From Rhodoferax sp. U2-2l (GTDB taxonomy: Bacteria > Pseudomonadota > Gammaproteobacteria > Burkholderiales > Burkholderiaceae_C): a DNA stretch of 64,000 nt. The stretch spans positions 85,912 through 149,911 of the forward strand of contig NZ_JAJCTH010000013.1 of NCBI RefSeq assembly GCF_020594515.1, read 5' to 3'. Position numbers and translations under genes: made by a program. Below, one piece after another: positions 1 to 7,664 of the stretch (positions within the stretch are counted from its first letter, which is position 1; each line of letters starts with the position of its first letter). Below the pieces are notes generated by a model that saw only the letters and a list, made by a program, of their open reading frames with translations, did no database searches and was not told where the DNA came from.

Positions 1-1
1 G

Positions 2-310
2 GGACAAGCCTATGCCCAAGCCTGGGCACAACCGCTGCCAGTCGCCTGCAAAACCGCCTGGGCCTACCTGCTGGCCGAGCGCCAAAACCAGGCGCTGCTG
101 GTCGCAGGCAAACCCACCAAAGACTCGCACGAGGCCACCCGCGACGCTTTTGAAGGAGGCCAGCGTGGGGGTGAACGCGCCGAGTCAGCCTACCTGCAGC
201 GCGCCTTTTCGAGTTATGACGATCTGGCAGAAGCCTTGCCACACTGGGCGCAGCAGCTCTATGGTGATCTGCTGGCCCAGGCCGAGGTGAGCACGGGGGT
301 GGCGGCATGA
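2..310 (+). CDS. recC: RecBCD subunit RecC, C-terminal end (partial)
   Basis: Only the last 102 codons are inside the window; the 5' part lies upstream. RecC is the chi-recognising, structural subunit of the RecBCD helicase-nuclease that processes double-strand ends. The visible tail, with an ERAESAYLQRAF stretch and a closing YDDLAEALPHWAQQLYGDLL segment, matches the usual RecC C-terminus in Burkholderiales. The call also rests on position: its TGA overlaps the ATG of recB (ATGA at 307-310), the normal translationally coupled recC-recB arrangement. No motif by itself proves identity, so the context carries much of the weight. Confidence 0.8.
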   Translation, partial: GQAYAQAWAQPLPVACKTAWAYLLAERQNQALLVAGKPTKDSHEATRDAFEGGQRGGERAESAYLQRAFSSYDDLAEALPHWAQQLYGDLLAQAEVSTGVAA

Positions 311-3300
311 GCAGCATTCCCAACACGACATCGCCCGTGACACACACACTCAACCCCTTGACCCTGCCGCTGCATGGCCTGCAGCTGATCGAGGCCTCGG
401 CGGGCACCGGCAAAACCTGGACGCTGGCCGCGCTCTATGTGCGGTTGGTGCTGGGCCACACCGCCGATTCAGAACAACCCGGTGTCGGCCTGTACCCGCC
501 GCAAATCCTGGTGATGACCTTCACCGAAGCCGCCACCGCTGAATTGCGTGAACGCATCCGCGAGCGGCTGGCGTTATCAGCCCGGTTTTTCTTGACCGGT
601 GATGAGACCAAGGTCGATGGCTTTTTGTGTGATTTGCGCGCCAGCATCGCCCCCGAACACTGGCCAGTCTGTGCCCAGCGGCTGGACATGGCGGCGCAGT
701 GGATGGACGACGCGGCCATCTTCACCATCCACGGCTGGAGCAGCCGCATGCTCAAAACCCATGCGTTTGACAGCGCCAGCCTGTTCACACAGAACCGGGT
801 TGAGGACGGTGAACGCCTGCAACTGGTGGCCACACAAGACTACTGGCGCCGCTGGTTTTACGCGCTCGATGCCCAGACCCTGGCCGCACTCAAAGCCGTG
901 GGTGACACCCCGCAGGCCCTGCTCGACAAACTCAAGGCGCTTTGGCGCGAATTCGATCGCGCCCCACAAACGTTGGGGACAGCACCCACCCCGCCTGATG
1001 TGTTGCTGGCACGCTGGGCAACTTGGCAACAACGCCGTGTGGAACTGGAAAGCCCGGCACGCCTGGGCTGGACTGCTGAAGTGGCCCAGGCCGTGCAGGA
1101 TGTGGCAGCCGCAAAAACACTCAAAAACTACCGCCCGGACTGGCTAAGCGGCTGGCTGGCCCAGATGGCCGACTGGGCGCAGGGCGCCGAGATTGACCCG
1201 GCCACGCTGGAGCGTTTCACCACCCGCACCCTGGTGGCCAAAGGCTGGGCAACGGCTGACCAGTGGCCGGTGTTTGCCCAACTGGAAACCCTGGCTGAGC
1301 ACCTGAGCGCCGAGCCCGATGTGGTGACCGACTTGTTGACCCATGCCGCGCAAGAGGTGCAACGCAGTTATCAGTGCGCCAAGGCGCAGGCCGCGCAGTT
1401 TGACTTTTCTGACCTGCTGCAAAACCTCTACCACGCACTGCAGGCGCCCGATGGGCGGCTGGCTAGCGCGATTCGTGCCCAGTATCCGGTGGCGCTGGTC
1501 GATGAGTTCCAGGACACCGACCCCTGGCAGTTTGGCAGTTTGCGCAAAATTTATAGCGATCTGCCCAATGAAGACGAGGGCTACAGCCTGATTTCTTCAT
1601 CAGACACCGGCCTGATCATGATTGGTGACCCCAAACAGGCGATCTACAGCTTTCGCGGCGCCGACCTGGCCACCTACCTGCTGGCGCGTGAGCAGGCCCG
1701 AGGCATCTACAACCTGCCGGGCAATTTCCGCTCCACGACGGGTGTGGTGGCGGCGGTGAACCGGGTGTTTGAGTTAGCGCACCAGCCTTTTGGCAGTGTG
1801 CCTTTTGTGAAGGTGGATGCGCGCAACCCCAGCATCCAACCGCTGCAGGTGGCAGGCCAGCCCCAGGTGGCAATGACGGTGTGGCATCTGCCGTTTGCCA
1901 GAACCCCGACCAAAGACGATTTTCTGAGCCAGATGGCCGACGTGTTTGCCAGCCAGATGGTGGCGCTGTTGCAAAGTGGCGCCGCGCAAAGTGGTCACAT
2001 GGCGGTGCTGGTGCGCAACTGGAACGAGGCCGACGCGATTCGCCAGGCGCTGTCACAACGTGGTGTGCGCAGCGTCTACCTGTCCGAGCGCAACAGCGTG
2101 TTCGCCAGCCAGCAGGCCAAGGACTTGTGGCGTTTGTTACGTGCAGTGGCCAGCCCGGGTTCCAACCGATTGGTACGCGCCGCTTTGGCCACCCCCACAT
2201 GGTCGCTGAGTTGGGGTGCACTCGACACGCTGCTGGCTGATGAGGCGGCCTGGGACACCCTGGTCGAGCAGTTTTTGCAATGGCAACGCATCTGGTGCGC
2301 CCAGGGCTTTTTGCCAATGTTGTACCGGCTGTTGCACGACCAGGGCCTGGCAACACGCCTGCTGCAAGACCCGGCGCAGGGTGAACGTGCACTGACCAAC
2401 CTGCTGCACCTGGGTGAGCTGTTGCAAGCGGCCAGCCTTCAGGTACAAGGTGAGGGCGCCTTGATCCGTTACCTGGAGGAGCAGTTACGCCGCCCGCAGG
2501 CCAGTGGCGAGGCCGCGCAGCTGCGGCTGGAGAGTGACGCCAATCTGGTGCAGGTGGTGACGCTGCACAAATCCAAGGGGCTGGAGTACCCGCTGGTGTT
2601 TTTGCCCTTCATCTCGCTCTACCGCGCCGAGGACAAAGACAGTGGCCGCGATGACGCCGAGCGCCTCAGTGAAGACATCCGCCTGCTGTACGTGGCGCTG
2701 ACGCGCGCCAAACAAGCGTTGTGGTTGGGTGTGGCCCAGGTCAAGGGTGATCTGGATGGCAAAACGCCTCAGGTCAAAAGTGCCATCTCCAGTCTGCTCG
2801 GGCGCAGCACGCCAGACGATTTGTGGGATAAGTTGCAAGCTTGGGCCGGGGAACACATCGCGGTGCTGACCGCCCCCGAGCCCACTGACGACGTCTACCA
2901 ACCGGTGGTTGAGGTCAAACAGCCGCAGAGCGCCCGGGTGCCGCAGCGGCTGATCTACAACCGCTGGTGGAGTGCGAGTTTCAGCGCACTCACGCGCGAC
3001 TTGGCACACGGCGCGTCTGCAACGCTGCCCAGCGAGCGGGATGAACGCCTGCTCGACGCCCAGACCGACAGCCTGCTGCTTGAAGAGGACCAGCGCATCG
3101 CGAACCCAACAGGGGCCGACCTGCTGAGCGAGGCGCCACGTTTTAACGACTTCCCGGCGGGCAGCCGTTATGGCACCTTGTTGCACGACCTGCTGGAGTG
3201 GCAGGCGGTCCACGGCTGGCCTGCTGCCACAGACGCTGACCCGTCCCCGCTGGCCCAGCCATGGCAAACCCTGCTGGCGCGCTTAAGCCAGCGCCACCAC

Positions 3301-3912
3301 CTGAGCCCCACACATAGCGCGCTGCTGGAGACTTGGGTCAACTTGATTTTGAAGTCAAATCTGCCTCTAGCCCTCATAAATCAAGGGCAGACAGCTATCA
3401 ATTTAAGTGACATCAAGGTACAGGACATGTGGCCCGAAATGGGCTTTAGCCTGCCGGTGCACCACCTGGCCAGCGAGGCGCTGGATGCCTTGATCACCCG
3501 CCAGATCTGGCCCGGCCAGGCCCGCCCAGCCTTGCAACACCGCCAGCTACAAGGCATGTTGACCGGCTTCATGGACCTGGTGCTGCTGCACCAGGGGCGC
3601 TACTACGTGCTGGATTACAAGTCCAACCGCCTGACGGCCTACCTGCCCGAGGCCCTGCAGCAGGCCATGCTGATACACCGTTACGACGTGCAGGCCGCCC
3701 TGTACCTGCTGGCGCTGCACCGGCTGCTCAAAAGCCGTTTGCCCGACTACGACCCGGCCCAGCATCTGGGCGGCGCCCTGTACCTGTTCCTGCGCGGCAT
3801 TGATCAGCCTGGCTGCGGCCTGCTGCATGTGAGCCCGCCCGTGGCTTTGATCGAGGCGCTGGATGAGGTGTTTTCCCGATCACCGACGCTGGATCGGCAG
3901 GATATTGATTGA
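307..3912 (+). CDS. recB: RecBCD subunit RecB: helicase and nuclease
   Basis: RecB is the 3'-5' SF1 helicase and the single nuclease of RecBCD. The 1201-residue length is normal. Visible motifs are Walker A ASAGTGKT at about residues 30-37, Walker B LVDEFQDTD near 396, GDPKQAIYSFRGAD near 439, LHKSKGLEYP near 752, LLYVALTRAK near 793, and the C-terminal nuclease GFMDLVLL...VLDYKSN near 1086-1107 with the catalytic D and K present. The frame contains an AGCCCT/AGGGC/AGCTA palindromic repeat at 3355-3405, which encodes residues of about 1017-1034 between the helicase and nuclease domains. That stretch reads like a tolerated insertion in a linker. The ATG overlaps the recC stop. recD, normally the next gene, is displaced by about 6 kb. 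Confidence 0.97.
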   Translation: MSSIPNTTSPVTHTLNPLTLPLHGLQLIEASAGTGKTWTLAALYVRLVLGHTADSEQPGVGLYPPQILVMTFTEAATAELRERIRERLALSARFFLTGDETKVDGFLCDLRASIAPEHWPVCAQRLDMAAQWMDDAAIFTIHGWSSRMLKTHAFDSASLFTQNRVEDGERLQLVATQDYWRRWFYALDAQTLAALKAVGDTPQALLDKLKALWREFDRAPQTLGTAPTPPDVLLARWATWQQRRVELESPARLGWTAEVAQAVQDVAAAKTLKNYRPDWLSGWLAQMADWAQGAEIDPATLERFTTRTLVAKGWATADQWPVFAQLETLAEHLSAEPDVVTDLLTHAAQEVQRSYQCAKAQAAQFDFSDLLQNLYHALQAPDGRLASAIRAQYPVALVDEFQDTDPWQFGSLRKIYSDLPNEDEGYSLISSSDTGLIMIGDPKQAIYSFRGADLATYLLAREQARGIYNLPGNFRSTTGVVAAVNRVFELAHQPFGSVPFVKVDARNPSIQPLQVAGQPQVAMTVWHLPFARTPTKDDFLSQMADVFASQMVALLQSGAAQSGHMAVLVRNWNEADAIRQALSQRGVRSVYLSERNSVFASQQAKDLWRLLRAVASPGSNRLVRAALATPTWSLSWGALDTLLADEAAWDTLVEQFLQWQRIWCAQGFLPMLYRLLHDQGLATRLLQDPAQGERALTNLLHLGELLQAASLQVQGEGALIRYLEEQLRRPQASGEAAQLRLESDANLVQVVTLHKSKGLEYPLVFLPFISLYRAEDKDSGRDDAERLSEDIRLLYVALTRAKQALWLGVAQVKGDLDGKTPQVKSAISSLLGRSTPDDLWDKLQAWAGEHIAVLTAPEPTDDVYQPVVEVKQPQSARVPQRLIYNRWWSASFSALTRDLAHGASATLPSERDERLLDAQTDSLLLEEDQRIANPTGADLLSEAPRFNDFPAGSRYGTLLHDLLEWQAVHGWPAATDADPSPLAQPWQTLLARLSQRHHLSPTHSALLETWVNLILKSNLPLALINQGQTAINLSDIKVQDMWPEMGFSLPVHHLASEALDALITRQIWPGQARPALQHRQLQGMLTGFMDLVLLHQGRYYVLDYKSNRLTAYLPEALQQAMLIHRYDVQAALYLLALHRLLKSRLPDYDPAQHLGGALYLFLRGIDQPGCGLLHVSPPVALIEALDEVFSRSPTLDRQDID
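3355..3405 (+). repeat. AGCCCT...AGCTA palindromic repeat, copy A (inside recB)
   Basis: TAGCCCT at 3368, AAGGGC at 3383 and AGCTA at 3393 give the same ordered blocks as copies at 4150, 15730 and 21784. AGCCCT and AGGGC can pair as a stem. The copy is read through in frame in recB without a stop. Confidence 0.7.
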
Positions 3913-4260
3913 AGCGTTCAGTCCTGGTCAGCATGCTGGGCGCCAAACTGGCCAGTCGGGGCTGGTAGCACTGAATCGGCGCAATGGACAAAGTGTCAAG
4001 CTGGAACGATTTCTACAGATGCCAAGTCACGGTCCATCAGCGATTCGATGATGACCTCACGGTGATCCAGCAAAACCTTCAAAGTGGCGGCCCGCGATTG
4101 ATTCAAGGTTTTCAAACGGATGGCGCTTCATGAGTCGTGAACTCATATGTCATTTTGGCCGATAGCCCTTTTCCACTTGCGTAAGCAGCTATTAACTCAA
4201 TAGCGTGCGTTGTACTCAGAGGAAACCGCACGGGGCAGCTGCATTCCCATTGCATACCAT
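3913..4260. other. Gap between recB and yigZ with a possible gene relic
   Basis: No intact gene is seen in these 348 bases. On the minus strand, 3996-4112 reads as an open stretch of 38 codons without a start (SRAATLKVLLDHREVIIESL near its beginning) ending in TGA. It resembles the helical part of a small regulator, antitoxin or transposase, but the family cannot be named. The right part holds palindromic repeat copy B. Two convergent genes (recB and yigZ) end on either side, so no promoter is needed here. Confidence 0.4.
4150..4206 (+). repeat. AGCCCT...AGCTA palindromic repeat, copy B
   Basis: TAGCCCTT at 4163 is followed by AGCAGCTATT at 4184 and a trailing CAATAGC. The block order matches copies A, C and D. 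This copy lies between convergent genes and interrupts no frame. Confidence 0.65.
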
Positions 4261-4896
4261 TCACCACAGTCCCTCAGCCCCCTCGTCCAACCCCAGCCAA
4301 CGCATCTGCCCATGACCTGCCTCATTGAGCTTGGCGACCAGCGAGGCCGCCGCAGGCTCGGGCAGGGTGAAGGTCATTTCAACTTGGGTCTTGTGCTGCA
4401 CCGGGCCCAGCGTGCCGCCTGCGGCTTGCAACTCACGGCGGGCCAAACCTTCCAGCGCATAGGGCACGGCGCAGCGCAGGGTGATCAGCCGCACGATGGG
4501 TGACTTTTCAGCGCCCAGCAACGCCTGGGCAACGCAGTCGGTGTAGGCCCGCACCAGGCCACCGGCACCCAGGTTGACGCCGCCGTAGTAGCGCACCACC
4601 GTGGCCAACACGCCGTCCAGATCCTGGTGGCGCAAGACTTCCAGCATCGGCCGCCCGGCCGTGCCGCTTGGCTCGCCATCGTCCACCGCCGCCGAGTGCC
4701 CGCCCGCCAGCAGCGCCCAGCACACATGCGCCGCCGCCGGGTGCTGCGAACGCAACGCAGCCACCACCTGCTGCGCCGCTGCCCGATCCGCAACGGGCTG
4801 CACGCAGCCGATGAAGCGGCTCTTTTTGATCAGCAGTTCGCTGGTGCTGGGGGTGGTGAGGGATTGGGGCATGGGAGTTGTAAGGATGCCGGACAT
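4261..4896 (-). CDS. yigZ: YigZ/IMPACT family protein
   Basis: This is an IMPACT-family protein; bacterial members are small two-domain proteins whose molecular role is not settled, with links to translation control inferred from the eukaryotic homologue. The 211 residues show the family signature DDGEPSGTAGRP at 72-83 and VVRYYGGVNLGAGGL at 100-114, followed by a DUF1949-like C-terminal half. The first in-frame ATG is at 4896, with a second ATG nine codons in (4872); neither has a clear ribosome binding site. The gene is GC-rich like the host backbone, unlike the cassette that begins just upstream of it on the other strand. Confidence 0.88.
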   Translation of the reverse strand: MSGILTTPMPQSLTTPSTSELLIKKSRFIGCVQPVADRAAAQQVVAALRSQHPAAAHVCWALLAGGHSAAVDDGEPSGTAGRPMLEVLRHQDLDGVLATVVRYYGGVNLGAGGLVRAYTDCVAQALLGAEKSPIVRLITLRCAVPYALEGLARRELQAAGGTLGPVQHKTQVEMTFTLPEPAAASLVAKLNEAGHGQMRWLGLDEGAEGLW

Positions 4897-5100
4897 TTTC
4901 GCTGTGGGTGTTGAGCACTTAGCTTATGGTTGGTGTTACCAATGCCACGGTGGTCAGCGGTATGGGATGTAAACGGTTCCCCGGTCTGGCTGGATTTTCC
5001 CAAAAAACTATTTGCCTGATGTGGATGCCGTGCTGGGCTTTTTCGTTTGACTAGATGTATATTCTGGGAAAAAGCACGATAACTTTTTCTCAGGGTGAAA

Positions 5101-6264
5101 ATGGACTCAACACAAGCGCGAATATTGATCAGCAGTCTTATTGGGAAAAGCATTTCTGGATGGTATATCGATAGTTTATTGGGTAAAGGTAAATCAGCCG
5201 TTGTAATGGCTTGCACACGCGGAGTTGAGATCGGTGCAATAAAAGTCTTCCACCCTGAACTCGTTGAGCGATATGGTCGAACAACCCAAATCGAACGAAT
5301 CATGCGGGAAAAGAGTCTCATCGGGGCCTCTCATCCAAACCTTGTGAGTATTCTTGACGGTGGCGATTGTCCGGAAACTGGGCACTTATACGTCGTAATG
5401 GAACGCCTCCAGTATTCAAATTTACACGACTTACTGCTGCACGTACCTGCGGAGAGAATTCTCACCTTGATTGCGCAGGTTGCATCAGCAGCGCGGTTTC
5501 TAGAAGATCGGAATCTGGCTCATCGTGATATTAAGCCTGAGAATATTGCCGTATCTCCTGATTTCACGAGAGCGGTACTTCTTGATCTTGGTGTATTACG
5601 GCCAATCGGAATTTCCAACTTAACTGATATTGATCAACGATCATTTATCGGAACGCTGCGTTACAGTTCTCCCGAGTTTCTTCAGCGTAAAAAAGAAGAC
5701 ACGCTGGAAGGCTGGCGCGCAATCACTTTCTATCAGCTAGGAGCAGTCCTGCATGATTTGCTGATGAAACGGGTCTTGTTTGAGGAGGATACGGAGCCAT
5801 TTTCACTCCTTGTTAAGGCAGTAAACGAAAATATTCCAGTAATACACGCTGAAAGCGCCAAGTGTGTTGCCTTGGCAAACCACTGTTTAATTAAGAATCC
5901 GACGACACGTACAGCACTTGTCACATGGGAGCGATTTCAATCGCTCAGCATAGATGATTCCTCGCTTGCTTCAACACGTGACCGGATTGCTGCTCGACAA
6001 AAATATTATCAGGCAGTTGCTCCAAGTAAGTCTACGGATAGAAATCACAGGCTGAGTAAAAAAGAGTTGGATGATGTCTGTAATCGGATTGAGTCTCGGA
6101 TTGCGGCACTACTGAATGATATTCAGGCTTTTCCCCTGCGTACAACTCAGTCAGTGAAGAATGTTGAACAGGGTGTGTGCGAAACATATATTCACTTTGA
6201 AAAAGATGAAAAAAAAAGGACTTCAATTCAGGATTGCTGTGCTCATTCGCGTTGTATTGATTGA
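5101..6264 (+). CDS. Hanks-type serine/threonine protein kinase, cassette gene 1
   Basis: This protein kinase should phosphorylate Ser/Thr on an unknown partner. Motifs present: glycine loop GKGKSAVV at 28-35, AIKVF with the ATP-binding Lys near 48, catalytic loop HRDIKPEN at 141-148, DLG in place of DFG at 162-164, and GTLRYSSPEF in the activation segment near 184. All catalytic residues are present, so it is probably active. ATG 5101 is preferred over the GTG at 5095 because AGGG lies 5 bases upstream of it. No transmembrane segment is seen, so it is likely cytosolic. The last 15 residues (RTSIQDCCAHSRCID) follow a run of nine A at 6209-6217 and look like out-of-frame sequence: one base fewer would join the kinase to the next ORF as a protein of about 470 residues. 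Base composition is AT-richer than the flanking rec genes. The kinase call is firm; a defence role is inference. Confidence 0.85.
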   Translation: MDSTQARILISSLIGKSISGWYIDSLLGKGKSAVVMACTRGVEIGAIKVFHPELVERYGRTTQIERIMREKSLIGASHPNLVSILDGGDCPETGHLYVVMERLQYSNLHDLLLHVPAERILTLIAQVASAARFLEDRNLAHRDIKPENIAVSPDFTRAVLLDLGVLRPIGISNLTDIDQRSFIGTLRYSSPEFLQRKKEDTLEGWRAITFYQLGAVLHDLLMKRVLFEEDTEPFSLLVKAVNENIPVIHAESAKCVALANHCLIKNPTTRTALVTWERFQSLSIDDSSLASTRDRIAARQKYYQAVAPSKSTDRNHRLSKKELDDVCNRIESRIAALLNDIQAFPLRTTQSVKNVEQGVCETYIHFEKDEKKRTSIQDCCAHSRCID

Positions 6265-6514
6265 TGAAAACTCAGGAAGGCTAATATTTCGTGCTGAGGC
6301 AGCGGCAACTTGGACCGAACACGAAATTCCAACAGATGAGTTACCAACTCCTGAAACAATACAAGTTGGTGAGCTTAAACAACTGCTTGATAGCCCAACT
6401 CTTGAAGGGGTGTTTCTTACCGCGCTTGATGACGCTTACACGCGCACTGAGCAGAGCATAGTGCCTATTGAGGGAGAGGTCGTCAGCCTAGCTATTAAGG
6501 AGGGAGTCTTGTGA
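6206..6514 (+). CDS. Small ORF of unknown family, or frameshifted C-terminus of the kinase
   Basis: This frame starts at an ATG inside the kinase C-terminus and encodes 102 residues. It begins MKKKG followed by a strongly beta-like stretch (FRIAVLIRVVLIDENSG) and ends with a helical, acidic part. I do not recognise the family. The ATG lacks a good ribosome binding site, and it lies directly on the A9 run where the kinase frame turns into unlikely sequence. The sequence just before the run in the kinase frame (CETYIHFEKDE) would pair naturally with the beta strands here. It may therefore be the kinase's own C-terminal domain, reached by slippage or split by a one-base indel, rather than a separate gene. 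Its stop overlaps the GTG start of the helicase gene. Confidence 0.55.
   Translation: MKKKGLQFRIAVLIRVVLIDENSGRLIFRAEAAATWTEHEIPTDELPTPETIQVGELKQLLDSPTLEGVFLTALDDAYTRTEQSIVPIEGEVVSLAIKEGVL
6497..6504 (+). promoter_or_regulatory. Strong ribosome binding site deciding a GTG start
   Basis: AAGGAGGG lies 6 bases before the GTG at 6511. It is the best Shine-Dalgarno sequence in the cassette and supports GTG as the helicase start, coupled to the preceding stop codon. Confidence 0.75.
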
Positions 6515-7662
6515 GTGATACTTGGTGGAAAGATGAAGATGAGCTTGTTCCTGAACAAGCAAAACTTCTGGATATTAATGAAGACAAAAATCTTTTGATT
6601 AAGTGGCCACCGGGCAGTGGGAAAACTAATTTGCTTCTCCTTCGAGCCAATCAGTTCTACCTTGGTGATCGTCCAAACCTACATATCGTTGTTTTCGGAT
6701 CGTTGCTAAAGCAATTCATTCAACTTGGTGGGTCTCAATACGACTTTCCAAACGAAAAAATCGTTACGCACGCTAAACTTTTTAACGACATTTTGCGCGC
6801 TGAGGGTCTGGGAGTTGATGGTGAAGATCTTGACCTTAATGACGCCAGAGTCGCACGAGCGAACCAACTGCAAGAGTTAGTTGATGCAGGTCGAGTCGGA
6901 AAGCAGTTTGAAGCACTGTTACTGGACGAGGCACAAGACTACTCACCACAGGAAATCAGGCTGATGCGGAGCCTAACGGAGGTGTTCATCGCGACTGCTG
7001 ATTCTCGACAGAAAATTTATAACGTTGAAGACTGCACCGAAGCACTTCGGGCATGTACGGACCAAGTTCATCAACTGACGTTTCATTTTCTCAATGGAAT
7101 GGCGATATGTCGTGTTGCTGATGGGATATTCAAGAACACACCGGGTTACATTCCTCTGAAAATGCACACCAACTACACGGAGAGTGATTACCCATCGACT
7201 TTTCTACCAAAAGGCGGAATCTCGCTTGATGACCAAATTTCTGCGATGGTTGCGCAGATTAATGACCAAAGGTTTGCGTACCCAGATGAGCTTATTGGAA
7301 TCCTATGCCCTCGCAATGAAGAATTAGATGCCGTGCATACCGGACTGGTTCGTGCCGGCTTGGGTACTAGCATTACACGGGCCAATTCAAGGAACTTTGA
7401 CCCAACTTTTCCCATTTGGCTATCCACCCTTACTGCGGCTAAAGGACTAGAGTTTCGCGCATTGCACATTGCCGGTCTTGACTACCTTTGTCGCATGGGT
7501 GGTGTTCAAAAAAAGCTTATATATACTGGAATTACACGTGCTAAAACTTCTTTAACAATGTATTGGCATAAGTCAATTCCTGGATACCTAGAGTCGGCGA
7601 TACAAAATGCTTCTCCGCCCAAAGCCCCCGTCACTAAGAAACAGCTCTTCGGTAAGGTATAA
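6511..7662 (+). CDS. Compact SF1 (UvrD/Rep-like) helicase or ATPase, cassette gene 3
   Basis: This 383-residue P-loop protein is of the UvrD-like superfamily 1. Walker A is WPPGSGKT at about 33-40, Walker B DEAQD at 140-144, a motif similar to helicase motif V (TLTAAKGLEF) lies near 304, and the arginine-finger motif VI (LIYTGITRAK) near 335. It is about half the length of UvrD or Rep and lacks the large 1B/2B insertions, so it may be a DNA or RNA translocase or a nucleic-acid-sensing ATPase rather than a processive helicase. The GTG start has a strong ribosome binding site. The stop is 2 bases before the next ATG, so it is clearly co-transcribed with the kinase and the unknown protein. It differs from GajB-type helicases in having a kinase partner. 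Confidence 0.85.
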   Translation: MSDTWWKDEDELVPEQAKLLDINEDKNLLIKWPPGSGKTNLLLLRANQFYLGDRPNLHIVVFGSLLKQFIQLGGSQYDFPNEKIVTHAKLFNDILRAEGLGVDGEDLDLNDARVARANQLQELVDAGRVGKQFEALLLDEAQDYSPQEIRLMRSLTEVFIATADSRQKIYNVEDCTEALRACTDQVHQLTFHFLNGMAICRVADGIFKNTPGYIPLKMHTNYTESDYPSTFLPKGGISLDDQISAMVAQINDQRFAYPDELIGILCPRNEELDAVHTGLVRAGLGTSITRANSRNFDPTFPIWLSTLTAAKGLEFRALHIAGLDYLCRMGGVQKKLIYTGITRAKTSLTMYWHKSIPGYLESAIQNASPPKAPVTKKQLFGKV

Positions 7663-7664
7663 CC

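Noticed and set aside
2485..3267. 260-codon minus-strand frame opposite recB
   Set aside because: Shadow of recB; no recognisable motifs or ribosome binding site.
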